Made by a program: the position numbers and the translations under genes
Assembly: GCF_008000995.1 (NCBI RefSeq)
Contig: NZ_CP042828.1
Coordinates: forward strand, 434,001 to 498,000
DNA: 64,000 bases
Source: Ruania zhangjianzhongii
Lineage (GTDB): Bacteria > Actinomycetota > Actinomycetes > Actinomycetales > Beutenbergiaceae
Direction of reading: 5' to 3'
Notes under the pieces: model-generated
Databases searched by the model: none
Seen by the model: only the letters and a program-made list of their open reading frames with translations
What the model was told of the DNA's origin: nothing
Shown: piece by piece, positions 24,715 to 32,306 of the stretch
How positions within the stretch are numbered: position 1 is the first letter of the stretch
How the letters are laid out: the number at the start of each line of letters is the position of its first letter

Positions 24715-25869
24715 ATGAAGGTCACTGGCTATCGCACGCTGCGGACGGTCCACCGCTGGGGTCGCCCGGTCGGCGACGTCAACGGGTTCATCGCCTCCGG
24801 CGTGACCGACGTGCCGGTGGTGATCGTGGAGACCGACGTCGGCATCGAAGGCGTCGCGATCGGTTCGCACGCCGATCTCGACCGACTCTTCCCGGCGATC
24901 GAGGGGCAGGACCCGCGAGCGGTCACAACGCTGTACGACGCCATGCTGGCGCGGGTGTTCAAGTCCTCGCACGCCGGGGCGACCTTCGGCGGCCTTGGCA
25001 CGCTCGACAGCGCGCTGTGGGACATCAAAGCCAAGGCGGCTGGCGAACCGCTGTGGCGGCTCCTCGGCGCCGGGGACCGGTTCGTGCACGGCTACGCCTC
25101 CGGTCTTGACGCCGCACTCTCCGCTGAGCAGCTCGAGACGTTGTACCGCTCCTTCGCCGAGCGTTCCTTCACCTCGGCCAAGCTGAAGGGCGGGCGCAAC
25201 GTCGAGGCGGATCTACGCCGGTTCGCCGTCCTGACCGACGTGCTCTCCGTCAACACGCCGACGCCCGCGCTGATGCTCGATGTGAACGAGTGCTGGAACC
25301 TCAAGCAGGCCGTGCGCTACGTGAGCACCCTGGAGGAGCAGGTCGACCTCACCTGGATCGAGGAACCGCTCCGGCGCTGGGACGCCACCGGGCACGCCCG
25401 GCTGAGCCGGTCGGTCAAGGCTGCCGTGGCGACCGGGGAGAACCTCACCGGACTGGAGCTGTACCGTCCGCTGCTGGACGCGGGCGGCGCCGACATCGTC
25501 CAGGCGGGTGCGATCTGGGGAATCACGCACTTCCTCCGGGTGGCTGTGGCCGCGCACAGCCGGGACCTCCCGGTCTCACCGGTGGGCCTGACCGCGAACT
25601 ACGCCGTCGCCGCTGCCGCAGCCGCCGTTCCGAACCATCTGTCCGCAGAGGTCCAGGATCTCGGTGTGCCGGTGGGGCTGGCGCTGGACCAGCAGATCGT
25701 CGACGGCGGGATCGTCCTGGGGGACCGGCCCGGCGGCGGGATCGAAGTCGACCAGCACCTGATCGCCGCGGCGCGCGAGGCCGGCGACTGGGAAGAACCC
25801 GCAGGCCCGCACGTCCGCCCGATCCGGGCCGGCCTGCGGCTGGTGGACAACGGAACGTGGGGAGAATGA
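24715..25869 (+). CDS. Enolase-superfamily (mandelate racemase/muconate lactonizing) sugar-acid dehydratase-like protein
   Basis: 384 residues from ATG at 24715 (GAGGA upstream). Capping domain about 1-125, then the barrel: KxK pair K156/K158 in SAKLKGG, metal ligands D189 (MLDVNECW), E216 (WIEEPL) and E242 (ATGEN). The His/Asp dyad of the mandelate racemase subgroup is not evident: the Asp position reads VQAGAIWGIT and the His position SPVGLT. It heads an operon with dehydrogenase, hydrolase, FAH-type dehydratase and ketoglutaric-semialdehyde dehydrogenase, so aldonate dehydration to a 2-keto-3-deoxy acid is the natural role, perhaps by a lysine-only mechanism. Confidence 0.82.
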   Translation: MKVTGYRTLRTVHRWGRPVGDVNGFIASGVTDVPVVIVETDVGIEGVAIGSHADLDRLFPAIEGQDPRAVTTLYDAMLARVFKSSHAGATFGGLGTLDSALWDIKAKAAGEPLWRLLGAGDRFVHGYASGLDAALSAEQLETLYRSFAERSFTSAKLKGGRNVEADLRRFAVLTDVLSVNTPTPALMLDVNECWNLKQAVRYVSTLEEQVDLTWIEEPLRRWDATGHARLSRSVKAAVATGENLTGLELYRPLLDAGGADIVQAGAIWGITHFLRVAVAAHSRDLPVSPVGLTANYAVAAAAAAVPNHLSAEVQDLGVPVGLALDQQIVDGGIVLGDRPGGGIEVDQHLIAAAREAGDWEEPAGPHVRPIRAGLRLVDNGTWGE

Positions 25870-26828
25870 TGGAACTGCGACCAGGACTGCACCGAATCCA
25901 GGCACCGCTGGGCGAACGCTTCATCGCGATGTATCTGCTCACCGGTCCCGATGGTGCCCTGCTCTTCGACACCGGTGTGGCCGAGTCGGTACCAGGCACC
26001 CTCGCGCCCTATCTCCAGCGCATCGGCTTCGACCCGGCCGGGCTGCGCTGGGTGATCAGCTCGCACTGCGACTTCGACCACACCGGTGGCAACGCCGCGC
26101 TACGCGAGCTGGCACCGCACGCCGAGCTTGCCGCCGGCCGCGCCGATGTGCCGATGACCGAGGACCTCGAGCTGCTGATCACCGGGCGCTACGGCGAGTT
26201 CGCCGCGCTGGACCGGTTCGATGATCCCCCGGAGACCACCGCCGAGATCCGGCGCAGCACGGCACTGGTCGGCGTCGATCGTGCCCTGGACGGAGGGGAG
26301 AGCTTCGACCTCGGCGGCGGCCGGCAGATCGAGGTGATCGCCGCACCCGGGCACTCGCCCGGCCACCTGGCGCTCTGGGATCCGGCCAACAGTGCACTGC
26401 TGATCTCCGATGCGGTACTCGGCGAGACGGTACCGACCGCGGACGGCCAGCCCGCCTTCCCGCCGACCTACCGGGACACCAGCGCCTACGTGCAGACCAT
26501 CCGCACGCTCGGCGAGTACCCGGCGGACCTGCTGCTGACCGCCCATTACCCGATCTACGAAGGCAGCGAGGTGAGCACCTTCCTCGCCACCTCGCTCGCC
26601 TACACCGAGCGGGTCGACGCCGTGATCGCCGAGGTCCTTGCCGCCGGGGAGGAGCTGACCTCGCTGGAGCTGATCCACCGCAGCGCGAAGGCGCTCGGCC
26701 CCTGGAACGCCGAAGCCTGCGAGTACCTGATCTTCCCGATGACCGGAAACCTGGAACGACTGACCCGGGACGGCCGGGTCGTCGAGGGCACCCGGGACGG
26801 CCTGCGGACCTGGCGGTGGGCAGCATGA
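25866..26828 (+). CDS. Metallo-beta-lactamase-fold hydrolase
   Basis: 320 residues from ATG at 25866, overlapping the dehydratase stop by 4 bases. The metal motif is HCDFDH (67-72): the usual HxHxDH has Asp in place of the second His, a variant seen in other members of the fold. A second His block PGHSPGH follows, then ISDAVLG with the bridging Asp and TAHYPIY. The C-terminal helical region resembles the extended hydrolases of the SoxH/ribonuclease-Z-like group. In this operon a lactonase, opening the lactone made by the dehydrogenase, would fit; thioesterase is an alternative given the CoA genes. Confidence 0.8.
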   Translation: MMELRPGLHRIQAPLGERFIAMYLLTGPDGALLFDTGVAESVPGTLAPYLQRIGFDPAGLRWVISSHCDFDHTGGNAALRELAPHAELAAGRADVPMTEDLELLITGRYGEFAALDRFDDPPETTAEIRRSTALVGVDRALDGGESFDLGGGRQIEVIAAPGHSPGHLALWDPANSALLISDAVLGETVPTADGQPAFPPTYRDTSAYVQTIRTLGEYPADLLLTAHYPIYEGSEVSTFLATSLAYTERVDAVIAEVLAAGEELTSLELIHRSAKALGPWNAEACEYLIFPMTGNLERLTRDGRVVEGTRDGLRTWRWAA

Positions 26829-27874
26829 GCGCGGTACGCCTGGGCGCGATCGGCGCCGGCTGGTGGGCCACCAGCAACCACTTCCCGCTGTTCGCGGCAC
26901 GCAAGGACGTCGAGCTGGTCGGGGTGTGCGGGCGCGGCCCGGGACTGGAGGACATCCGCGCGCAGTTCGGCTTCGACTTCGCCACCGAAGACGCTGACGA
27001 GCTGCTCGCCGCGGACATCGACGCCGTCGTGATCTCCACTCCGCACGACCTGCACCACCCGCTCGCCGCACAAGCGCTCGACCGCGGACTGCACGTGCTC
27101 TGTGAGAAGCCGATGACCTTACGCGCCGATCAGGCGTGGGACCTTGCCGATCGCGCGGAGCGCGCGGGCACCGTGTTCCTGGTGCCGTACGGCTGGAACT
27201 ACAAGCCGTTCACCGTGGCAGCCAAACAGATGCTCGACGGCGGTCGCATCGGTCAGATCCAGTACGTGCTCTGTCATATGGCCTCACCCACCCGCGGGCT
27301 GTTCGGCAGCGACCCGACCCACATGCTGGCGCGGTGGAACTCCGATACCGCCCCGAACCCGACCACCTGGTCCAGCCCAGAACACGGCGGCGGGTACGCC
27401 CACGGTCAGGTCACGCACTCCTCGGCCCTGCTGTTCTGGCTCACCGGCCTGCGCGCCGCCACGGTCGCGGGCCGGGTGAGCAATGCCGGCGCCGCGGTGG
27501 ACCTGTTCGATGCCGGTGTGGTCCGGTTCGACAACGGAGCCCTCGGCACCCTCTCCGGCGCAGCGACCCTCGCCGACGGCGACCGGTACCAGGTGGACAT
27601 CCGGCTGTTCGGCACCGAAGGCGTGCTGATGATCGACGCCGAACGGGAACGGGTCAGCCTGAGCCGCTACGACGGGCAGCGCGAAGACATTCCGATCGCC
27701 CCCGAGGAGGGCGACTACGAGTGCCTGGTCCCACCGGCGCGGTTCATCGACCTGATCACCGGAGCCAGCCAGGAGAACAATTCCGACGCCGCGGTGGCAG
27801 CGCGCTCGGTCGAGCTGATCGACGCGCTGCTGCGTTCCTCGGCCGCCGAGGGGCGCGAGACCCCCGTGCACTGA
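26825..27874 (+). CDS. Gfo/Idh/MocA-family sugar dehydrogenase
   Basis: 349 residues from ATG at 26825, overlapping the hydrolase by 4 bases. N-terminal Rossmann fold (AIGAGWWATSNHFPL) and family motif CEKPMTL with the conserved Lys, then a C-terminal substrate domain (HGQVTHSSALLFWL with a candidate catalytic His). Likely oxidises a sugar to its lactone with NAD(P). The next gene starts 59 bases later. Confidence 0.88.
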   Translation: MSAVRLGAIGAGWWATSNHFPLFAARKDVELVGVCGRGPGLEDIRAQFGFDFATEDADELLAADIDAVVISTPHDLHHPLAAQALDRGLHVLCEKPMTLRADQAWDLADRAERAGTVFLVPYGWNYKPFTVAAKQMLDGGRIGQIQYVLCHMASPTRGLFGSDPTHMLARWNSDTAPNPTTWSSPEHGGGYAHGQVTHSSALLFWLTGLRAATVAGRVSNAGAAVDLFDAGVVRFDNGALGTLSGAATLADGDRYQVDIRLFGTEGVLMIDAERERVSLSRYDGQREDIPIAPEEGDYECLVPPARFIDLITGASQENNSDAAVAARSVELIDALLRSSAAEGRETPVH

Positions 27875-27933
27875 GAAGCCATCGCTGCACTGGGCAGCCA
27901 CCGCACCACCCCGACCGACCAGTAGAGGAAGTC

Positions 27934-29154
27934 ATGGCAGAGAAGTCCACCGGCAAGATCCTGGACGGCTACCGGGTGATCGACTGCTCGATCGCCATGG
28001 CCGGCCCGTTCGCCGCCCAGCGTCTGGGTGACCTCGGCGCCGATGTCCTCAAGGTCGAACCGACCAAGGGGGAGTGGCAGCGGTACGCCGCGGCCGGTGG
28101 CGCCCAGGGGAACACGGTGAACGTCTCGTTCCTCTCCCTGAACCGCAATAAGCGCTCCCTGGCCGTGGACCTGAAGTCCGACGACGGTCGACAGATCGTC
28201 CGTGACCTGATCGCCACCGCGGACGTCTTCCTGCAGAACTACCGGCCCGGCGTCGCCGCCCGGCTCGGCCTGGACTACGAGACTCTCGCGGCGATCAACC
28301 CCTCGCTGGTGTACGTGTCGATATCCGGCTACGGCGAGGACGGACCTTACCGGGACCGCCCAGGCCAGGACCTGATCCTGCAGGCGATGACCGGGGCGAT
28401 GCTCTCCGCCGGCCGCGCCGGTGAGCCGCCCACACCCGCCGGTCTGTTCCTCGCCGACGCCGTCACCGCCTCCACCGCCTTCGAAGGAGTGCTCGCCGCC
28501 CTGCTGCACCGGGAGCGCACCGGGGAGGGGCAGCTGGTCACCGTGAACATGCTCGACGCCCTGACCACGCTGCAGATGCAGGAGTTGTCCGTCTACACCG
28601 TGGGCGGAGTGCCGCAGGAGCGCGGCGAGGAGCCGAACGCACACGTCTACATCCGCGCCCCGTACGGGGTGTTCGCCACCAGCGACGGCTACCTCGCGCT
28701 CGCGTTCGCGGACCTGAGCACCCTCAGCGAGGTGCTCGACGAACCCTCGCTGGCCGGGCTCGACCCGGAAGAGCACGGCTGGACCCACCGCGACGAGCTG
28801 TACGCCACAGTGGCGCGCCACCTCAAGGACCGGACCACCCAGCACTGGCTTGATGTGCTGCTCCCGGCCGGGCTGTGGGTCGGGCCGGTGCAGGGTTACG
28901 CGGACCTGGTCGAGGACCCGCAGATCCTCCACAACGGCACCTTCGTCGAGTACGAGCACCCCACCGAGGGGTGGGTGAAAACCCCCGGGTTCCCCTACAG
29001 GTTCGCCAAGACCCCGCCGTCGGTGGACCGCGGCGCCCCGCTGGTCGGTGAGCACACCCGGGAGATCCTCACCGAGCTTGGCATCGAGTCCGAGCGGGTG
29101 CAGGCTCTGGAAGAATCTGGCGCGATCGCCGCCACCGCCCCGGTGCGGCAGTGA
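27934..29154 (+). CDS. Family III (CaiB/BaiF) CoA-transferase
   Basis: 406 residues from ATG at 27934 with AGAGGAAG upstream. Family III enzymes move CoA between carboxylic acids through an aspartyl-CoA intermediate. Visible: VIDCSIAMAGPFAAQRLGDLGADVLKVE at the start, NRNKRSL, NYRPGV, and catalytic Asp D146 in RPGQDLILQAMTG. Length is normal. It overlaps the following solute-binding-like gene by 4 bases and is repeated in the same context at 58719-59915. It implies that the operon activates a carboxylic acid as a CoA thioester, which ordinary sugar-acid pathways do not need. Confidence 0.93.
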   Translation: MAEKSTGKILDGYRVIDCSIAMAGPFAAQRLGDLGADVLKVEPTKGEWQRYAAAGGAQGNTVNVSFLSLNRNKRSLAVDLKSDDGRQIVRDLIATADVFLQNYRPGVAARLGLDYETLAAINPSLVYVSISGYGEDGPYRDRPGQDLILQAMTGAMLSAGRAGEPPTPAGLFLADAVTASTAFEGVLAALLHRERTGEGQLVTVNMLDALTTLQMQELSVYTVGGVPQERGEEPNAHVYIRAPYGVFATSDGYLALAFADLSTLSEVLDEPSLAGLDPEEHGWTHRDELYATVARHLKDRTTQHWLDVLLPAGLWVGPVQGYADLVEDPQILHNGTFVEYEHPTEGWVKTPGFPYRFAKTPPSVDRGAPLVGEHTREILTELGIESERVQALEESGAIAATAPVRQ

Positions 29155-30272
29155 CCGACTTCCTCGGGCTGACCTGGGACCACCCGCGCGGCCGGAACGC
29201 CCTGGCGGCAGCCGCCCCTCGGCTCGGCGGCGGCGACCGCCTGCACTGGCACGTCCAGCCGCTGGAGGGGTTCGAGTCCGCACCGATCGACGAGCTCGCC
29301 CGCAGCTACGATCTGCTCGTGCTGGACCACCCGCACCTCGGTGACGCGCTCGCCACCGCCAGCCTGCGGCCGTTGGACGAGCTGGTCGACGCCGAGCAGA
29401 TCCGTGCCTGGGAGCAGGCGGCGATCGGGCCGACGCTCGCCTCCTACCGGATGGCCGGGCAGCTGTGGGCGCTGCCGCTGGACGCCGCGACGCAGGTCTC
29501 CGCCCGGCGCCGGGACCTGGTCCCGGACGCCCCGACCACGTGGGGTGAGGCAGAGCAGCTGGCCGAGCGGGGCCTCCTCGCTCTGAGCCTGGCCGGACCG
29601 CACGCCTTCCTCTCCCTCTGTTCGGTCGCCGTTTCCTTCGGGGACAACCCGGGCAGCACGCCCGGCGGGCTGTTCCACCGCCCGACGGCGCAGCGCGCCC
29701 TGGCACTGCTGACTCACCTGGCCGCTCGCGCACCCGAAGGCACGGAGCTGCTCAACCCGATCGGGCTGCTGGGCCGGATGCGCGATCACGGCGATATCGG
29801 CTACCTGCCACTGGTGTACGGCTACGTCACCTACTCCGCACCGGAGCTGGCCTTCGGCACCGTGCCGACCGAGAACGGGCGGATCGGCTCCACTCTGGGT
29901 GGCACCGGGATCGCCGTCACCCGCCGGTCGGAGCCGTCGCCGGCGCTGCTGGACCACCTGCGCTGGTTGCTCCGGGAGCAGACACAGCGCACCTTCATCC
30001 CCGCCCACGACGGCCAGCCGGGCATCCGCGCAGCCTGGACCGACCTGGACGTCGATACCGCGGCGCACGGCTTCTACTCCGGCACCCGCGCAGTGCTCGA
30101 GGCCGCCTGGGTCCGGCCCCGCCTCCCGGGCTACATCCCGTTCCAGTCCGCGGCGTCGGCCATCGTGCGCGCGGCGATCAGCGGCGGACGCAGCGGCGCC
30201 AGCGCGCTGGACGAGCTTGAGGAACGCTTCGCGCAGCTCGGCACGCACCCCAGCAGAGAGGACCTGCCATGA
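29151..30272 (+). CDS. Signal-less solute-binding-protein-like protein, CoA-transferase-linked
   Basis: 373 residues. The fold signature is that of family 1 ABC solute-binding proteins: SYDLLVLDHPH, LPLDAATQV, PTTWGEA, YLPLVYGYVTYS, GSTLGGTGIAV. But there is no signal peptide, Tat motif or lipobox: the protein begins MTDFLGLTWDHPRG and its start overlaps the CoA-transferase stop by 4 bases, so it should stay in the cytosol. No permease is adjacent. A homologue of the same length lies at 57601-58722 in the same position relative to another CoA-transferase. Its role is unknown: binding of a small acid or CoA ester, enzyme scaffold, or sensor are possible. Confidence 0.85.
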   Translation: MTDFLGLTWDHPRGRNALAAAAPRLGGGDRLHWHVQPLEGFESAPIDELARSYDLLVLDHPHLGDALATASLRPLDELVDAEQIRAWEQAAIGPTLASYRMAGQLWALPLDAATQVSARRRDLVPDAPTTWGEAEQLAERGLLALSLAGPHAFLSLCSVAVSFGDNPGSTPGGLFHRPTAQRALALLTHLAARAPEGTELLNPIGLLGRMRDHGDIGYLPLVYGYVTYSAPELAFGTVPTENGRIGSTLGGTGIAVTRRSEPSPALLDHLRWLLREQTQRTFIPAHDGQPGIRAAWTDLDVDTAAHGFYSGTRAVLEAAWVRPRLPGYIPFQSAASAIVRAAISGGRSGASALDELEERFAQLGTHPSREDLP

Positions 30273-31051
30273 CTGTCACCTCCGACACCGACCTGATCGT
30301 GGTCGAGACCACCGGCGCCGTCGCCACTGTGCGGCTGAACCGGCCGGAGAAGCTGAACGCCGTCACCCAGGCGATGAGCGACTCCCTGGTCCGGATCGTC
30401 CGCGCCCTGAACGAGGACCCCGGCATCCGCGCGGTGGTCTACACCGGCACCGGCCGCGCGTTCAGCGCCGGTTCGGACATCGCCACCCTCGACCAGTACG
30501 CCACGCCCTGGCAGTTCCGGAACCGGTGGGACTACTGCGATGCGCTCCGCGAGCTGCGCAAGCCGGTGATCGCCGCGGTGAACGGGTACGCCTTCGGCGG
30601 AGGCCTGGAGGCCGCCCTGACCTGCGACATCCGGCTGGCCGCCGAGACCGCCACGTTCGCTGCACCGGAGATCAAGCTCGGCTGGATCGGCGGCGGCGGG
30701 ATGTCACCGCTGCTCGCGCAGTCCGTGGGCGCGAGCAACGCCGCGCTGATGCTGATGACCGGCGACCCGATCGACGCCGCGCGCGCCCTCTCCTGGGGGC
30801 TGATCAGCGAGGCAGTCCCCGCTGCGGACCTCCTGGCCCGGGCGCAGCAGCTCGCCGCCACCATCGCCGCCCGGCCACCGATCGCCGCCGAGACCGGGAA
30901 GGCCAACCTGCGGGCGTCCTGGAACCTTCCCCTGGACCAGGCGATCGGCTACGAACGAGAGATGCAGGCGATCACCTTCGCCACCCAGGATGCGGCCGAA
31001 GGCCGCGCCGCCTTCGCCGAGAAGCGAACCGGTACGTTTCAAGGACACTGA
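30269..31051 (+). CDS. Enoyl-CoA hydratase/isomerase (crotonase family)
   Basis: 260 residues; ATG at 30269 overlaps the preceding stop by 4 bases. Both catalytic glutamates of hydratases are present: E114 in GGGLEAALTCD and E134 in APEIKLG. Oxyanion-hole glycines lie in FSAGSD and GYAFGGG. Expected to hydrate or otherwise process the CoA thioester made by the CoA-transferase. The next gene starts 58 bases downstream. Confidence 0.92.
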   Translation: MTVTSDTDLIVVETTGAVATVRLNRPEKLNAVTQAMSDSLVRIVRALNEDPGIRAVVYTGTGRAFSAGSDIATLDQYATPWQFRNRWDYCDALRELRKPVIAAVNGYAFGGGLEAALTCDIRLAAETATFAAPEIKLGWIGGGGMSPLLAQSVGASNAALMLMTGDPIDAARALSWGLISEAVPAADLLARAQQLAATIAARPPIAAETGKANLRASWNLPLDQAIGYEREMQAITFATQDAAEGRAAFAEKRTGTFQGH

Positions 31052-31109
31052 CGCTCCGCCGTCGACCTGTGTGCAGTCCCGCGGGTGAGGGCCTCGAACA
31101 AGGAGAGAG

Positions 31110-32306
31110 ATGACCGAAAGCTGGGCCGGGCCGGTCGAGACCGTGCTGCCCGACGATGCCGACGATGCACTGCTGGCCGGGCGGGTGTGGCTGCCGGAGG
31201 TCGGTGGGCCTGCGGTCGTCGTCTGCCGCAACGGCCAGGTGCTGGACCTGTCTGGCTCGTTTGCCACGATGCGGGATCTGACGGAGGAGGCGGACCCGGC
31301 GGTCGCCCTGCGCGGCGCGGACGGTCCGGTGGTCGGTTCACTCGCGGATCTGTGGGCGAACACGAACCCGGACGCTCGGGACCCGCGCCGGCCGTGGCTG
31401 CTGTCGCCGATCGACCTGCACGTAGTCAAGGCGGCCGGGGTCACCTTCCCGGTCTCCATGCTGGAGCGGGTGATCGAGGAGCGGGCCGGTGGTGAGGCGG
31501 AGTCGGCCCAGGGAATCCGGGAGACCGTGCTGGCGGCGCTCGGCGGGGACATCCGCGATCTGGTGCCCGGTTCGGACCAGGCCGCCCGGCTCAAGGAGGT
31601 GCTGGTCGCCGAAGGGCTGTGGAGCCAGTACCTGGAGGTGGGGATCGGGCCGGATGCGGAGATCTTCACCAAGGCGCCGGTGCTGGCCACGGTCGGCGGC
31701 GGGGTGGACGTCGGCGTGCTCGCCGAGTCGGAGTGGAACAACCCGGAACCCGAGGTGGTGCTGGCGGTCTCCGCCGCCGGAACGATCGTGGGCGCGACGC
31801 TCGGTAACGATGTGAACCTGCGCGATATCGAGGGGCGCTCGGCGCTGCTGCTCGGCCGGGCGAAGGACAACAACGCCTCCGCCTCGCTCGGACCGTTCCT
31901 CCGGCTCTTCGACGACCGCTTCGACCTGGCGGACGTGCGCGAGGCGACCGTGCAGCTCACCGTGACCGGAGCGGACGGGTTCGCCATGTCCGCCAGCTCG
32001 CACATGGACCAGATCAGCCGCGACCCCGCCGATCTGGTGCAGCAGGCGATCGGGAGGCACCACGCCTACCCGGACGGGTTCGTGCTCTACCTGGGCACGA
32101 TGTTCGCCCCGGTGGAGGACCGCGACGAACCGGGGCACGGCTTCACCCATCACCTCGGCGACGTGGTCCGGATCTCCTCCCCGCGGCTCGGCGCCCTGGT
32201 GAACCGGGTACAGCACAGCGAGTCGCTCGAACCCTGGAGCTTCGGGATCTCCGCGTTGATCACCAGCCTCGCCGAACGAGGCCTCGTCGGAAGGACACGA
32301 CCGTGA
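31110..32306 (+). CDS. FAH-family 2-keto-3-deoxy-sugar-acid dehydratase (XylX-like)
   Basis: 398 residues from ATG at 31110 (AGGAGAG upstream). The fumarylacetoacetate hydrolase fold is seen in VGIGPDAEIFTKAP, ESEWNNPEPEVVLAVS (metal-ligand acids) and GNDVNLRDIEGRS. Proteins of this size followed by a ketoglutaric-semialdehyde dehydrogenase act as 2-keto-3-deoxy-pentonate dehydratases in Weimberg-type pathways (Caulobacter XylX). Here the dehydrogenase follows with a GTGA overlap, so conversion of a 2-keto-3-deoxy-pentonate to alpha-ketoglutaric semialdehyde is the likely reaction. Confidence 0.85.
   Translation: MTESWAGPVETVLPDDADDALLAGRVWLPEVGGPAVVVCRNGQVLDLSGSFATMRDLTEEADPAVALRGADGPVVGSLADLWANTNPDARDPRRPWLLSPIDLHVVKAAGVTFPVSMLERVIEERAGGEAESAQGIRETVLAALGGDIRDLVPGSDQAARLKEVLVAEGLWSQYLEVGIGPDAEIFTKAPVLATVGGGVDVGVLAESEWNNPEPEVVLAVSAAGTIVGATLGNDVNLRDIEGRSALLLGRAKDNNASASLGPFLRLFDDRFDLADVREATVQLTVTGADGFAMSASSHMDQISRDPADLVQQAIGRHHAYPDGFVLYLGTMFAPVEDRDEPGHGFTHHLGDVVRISSPRLGALVNRVQHSESLEPWSFGISALITSLAERGLVGRTRP

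Noticed and set aside
25290-25865. Upstream extension of the metallo-beta-lactamase-fold gene into the dehydratase gene
   Set aside because: The extension is out-of-frame dehydratase DNA; the ATGATG at 25866 overlapping the dehydratase stop is the natural start.
27136-27933. Upstream extension of the CoA-transferase frame into the Gfo/Idh gene
   Set aside because: Arg/His/Pro-rich shadow sequence; ATG at 27934 has AGAGGAAG and begins the conserved domain.
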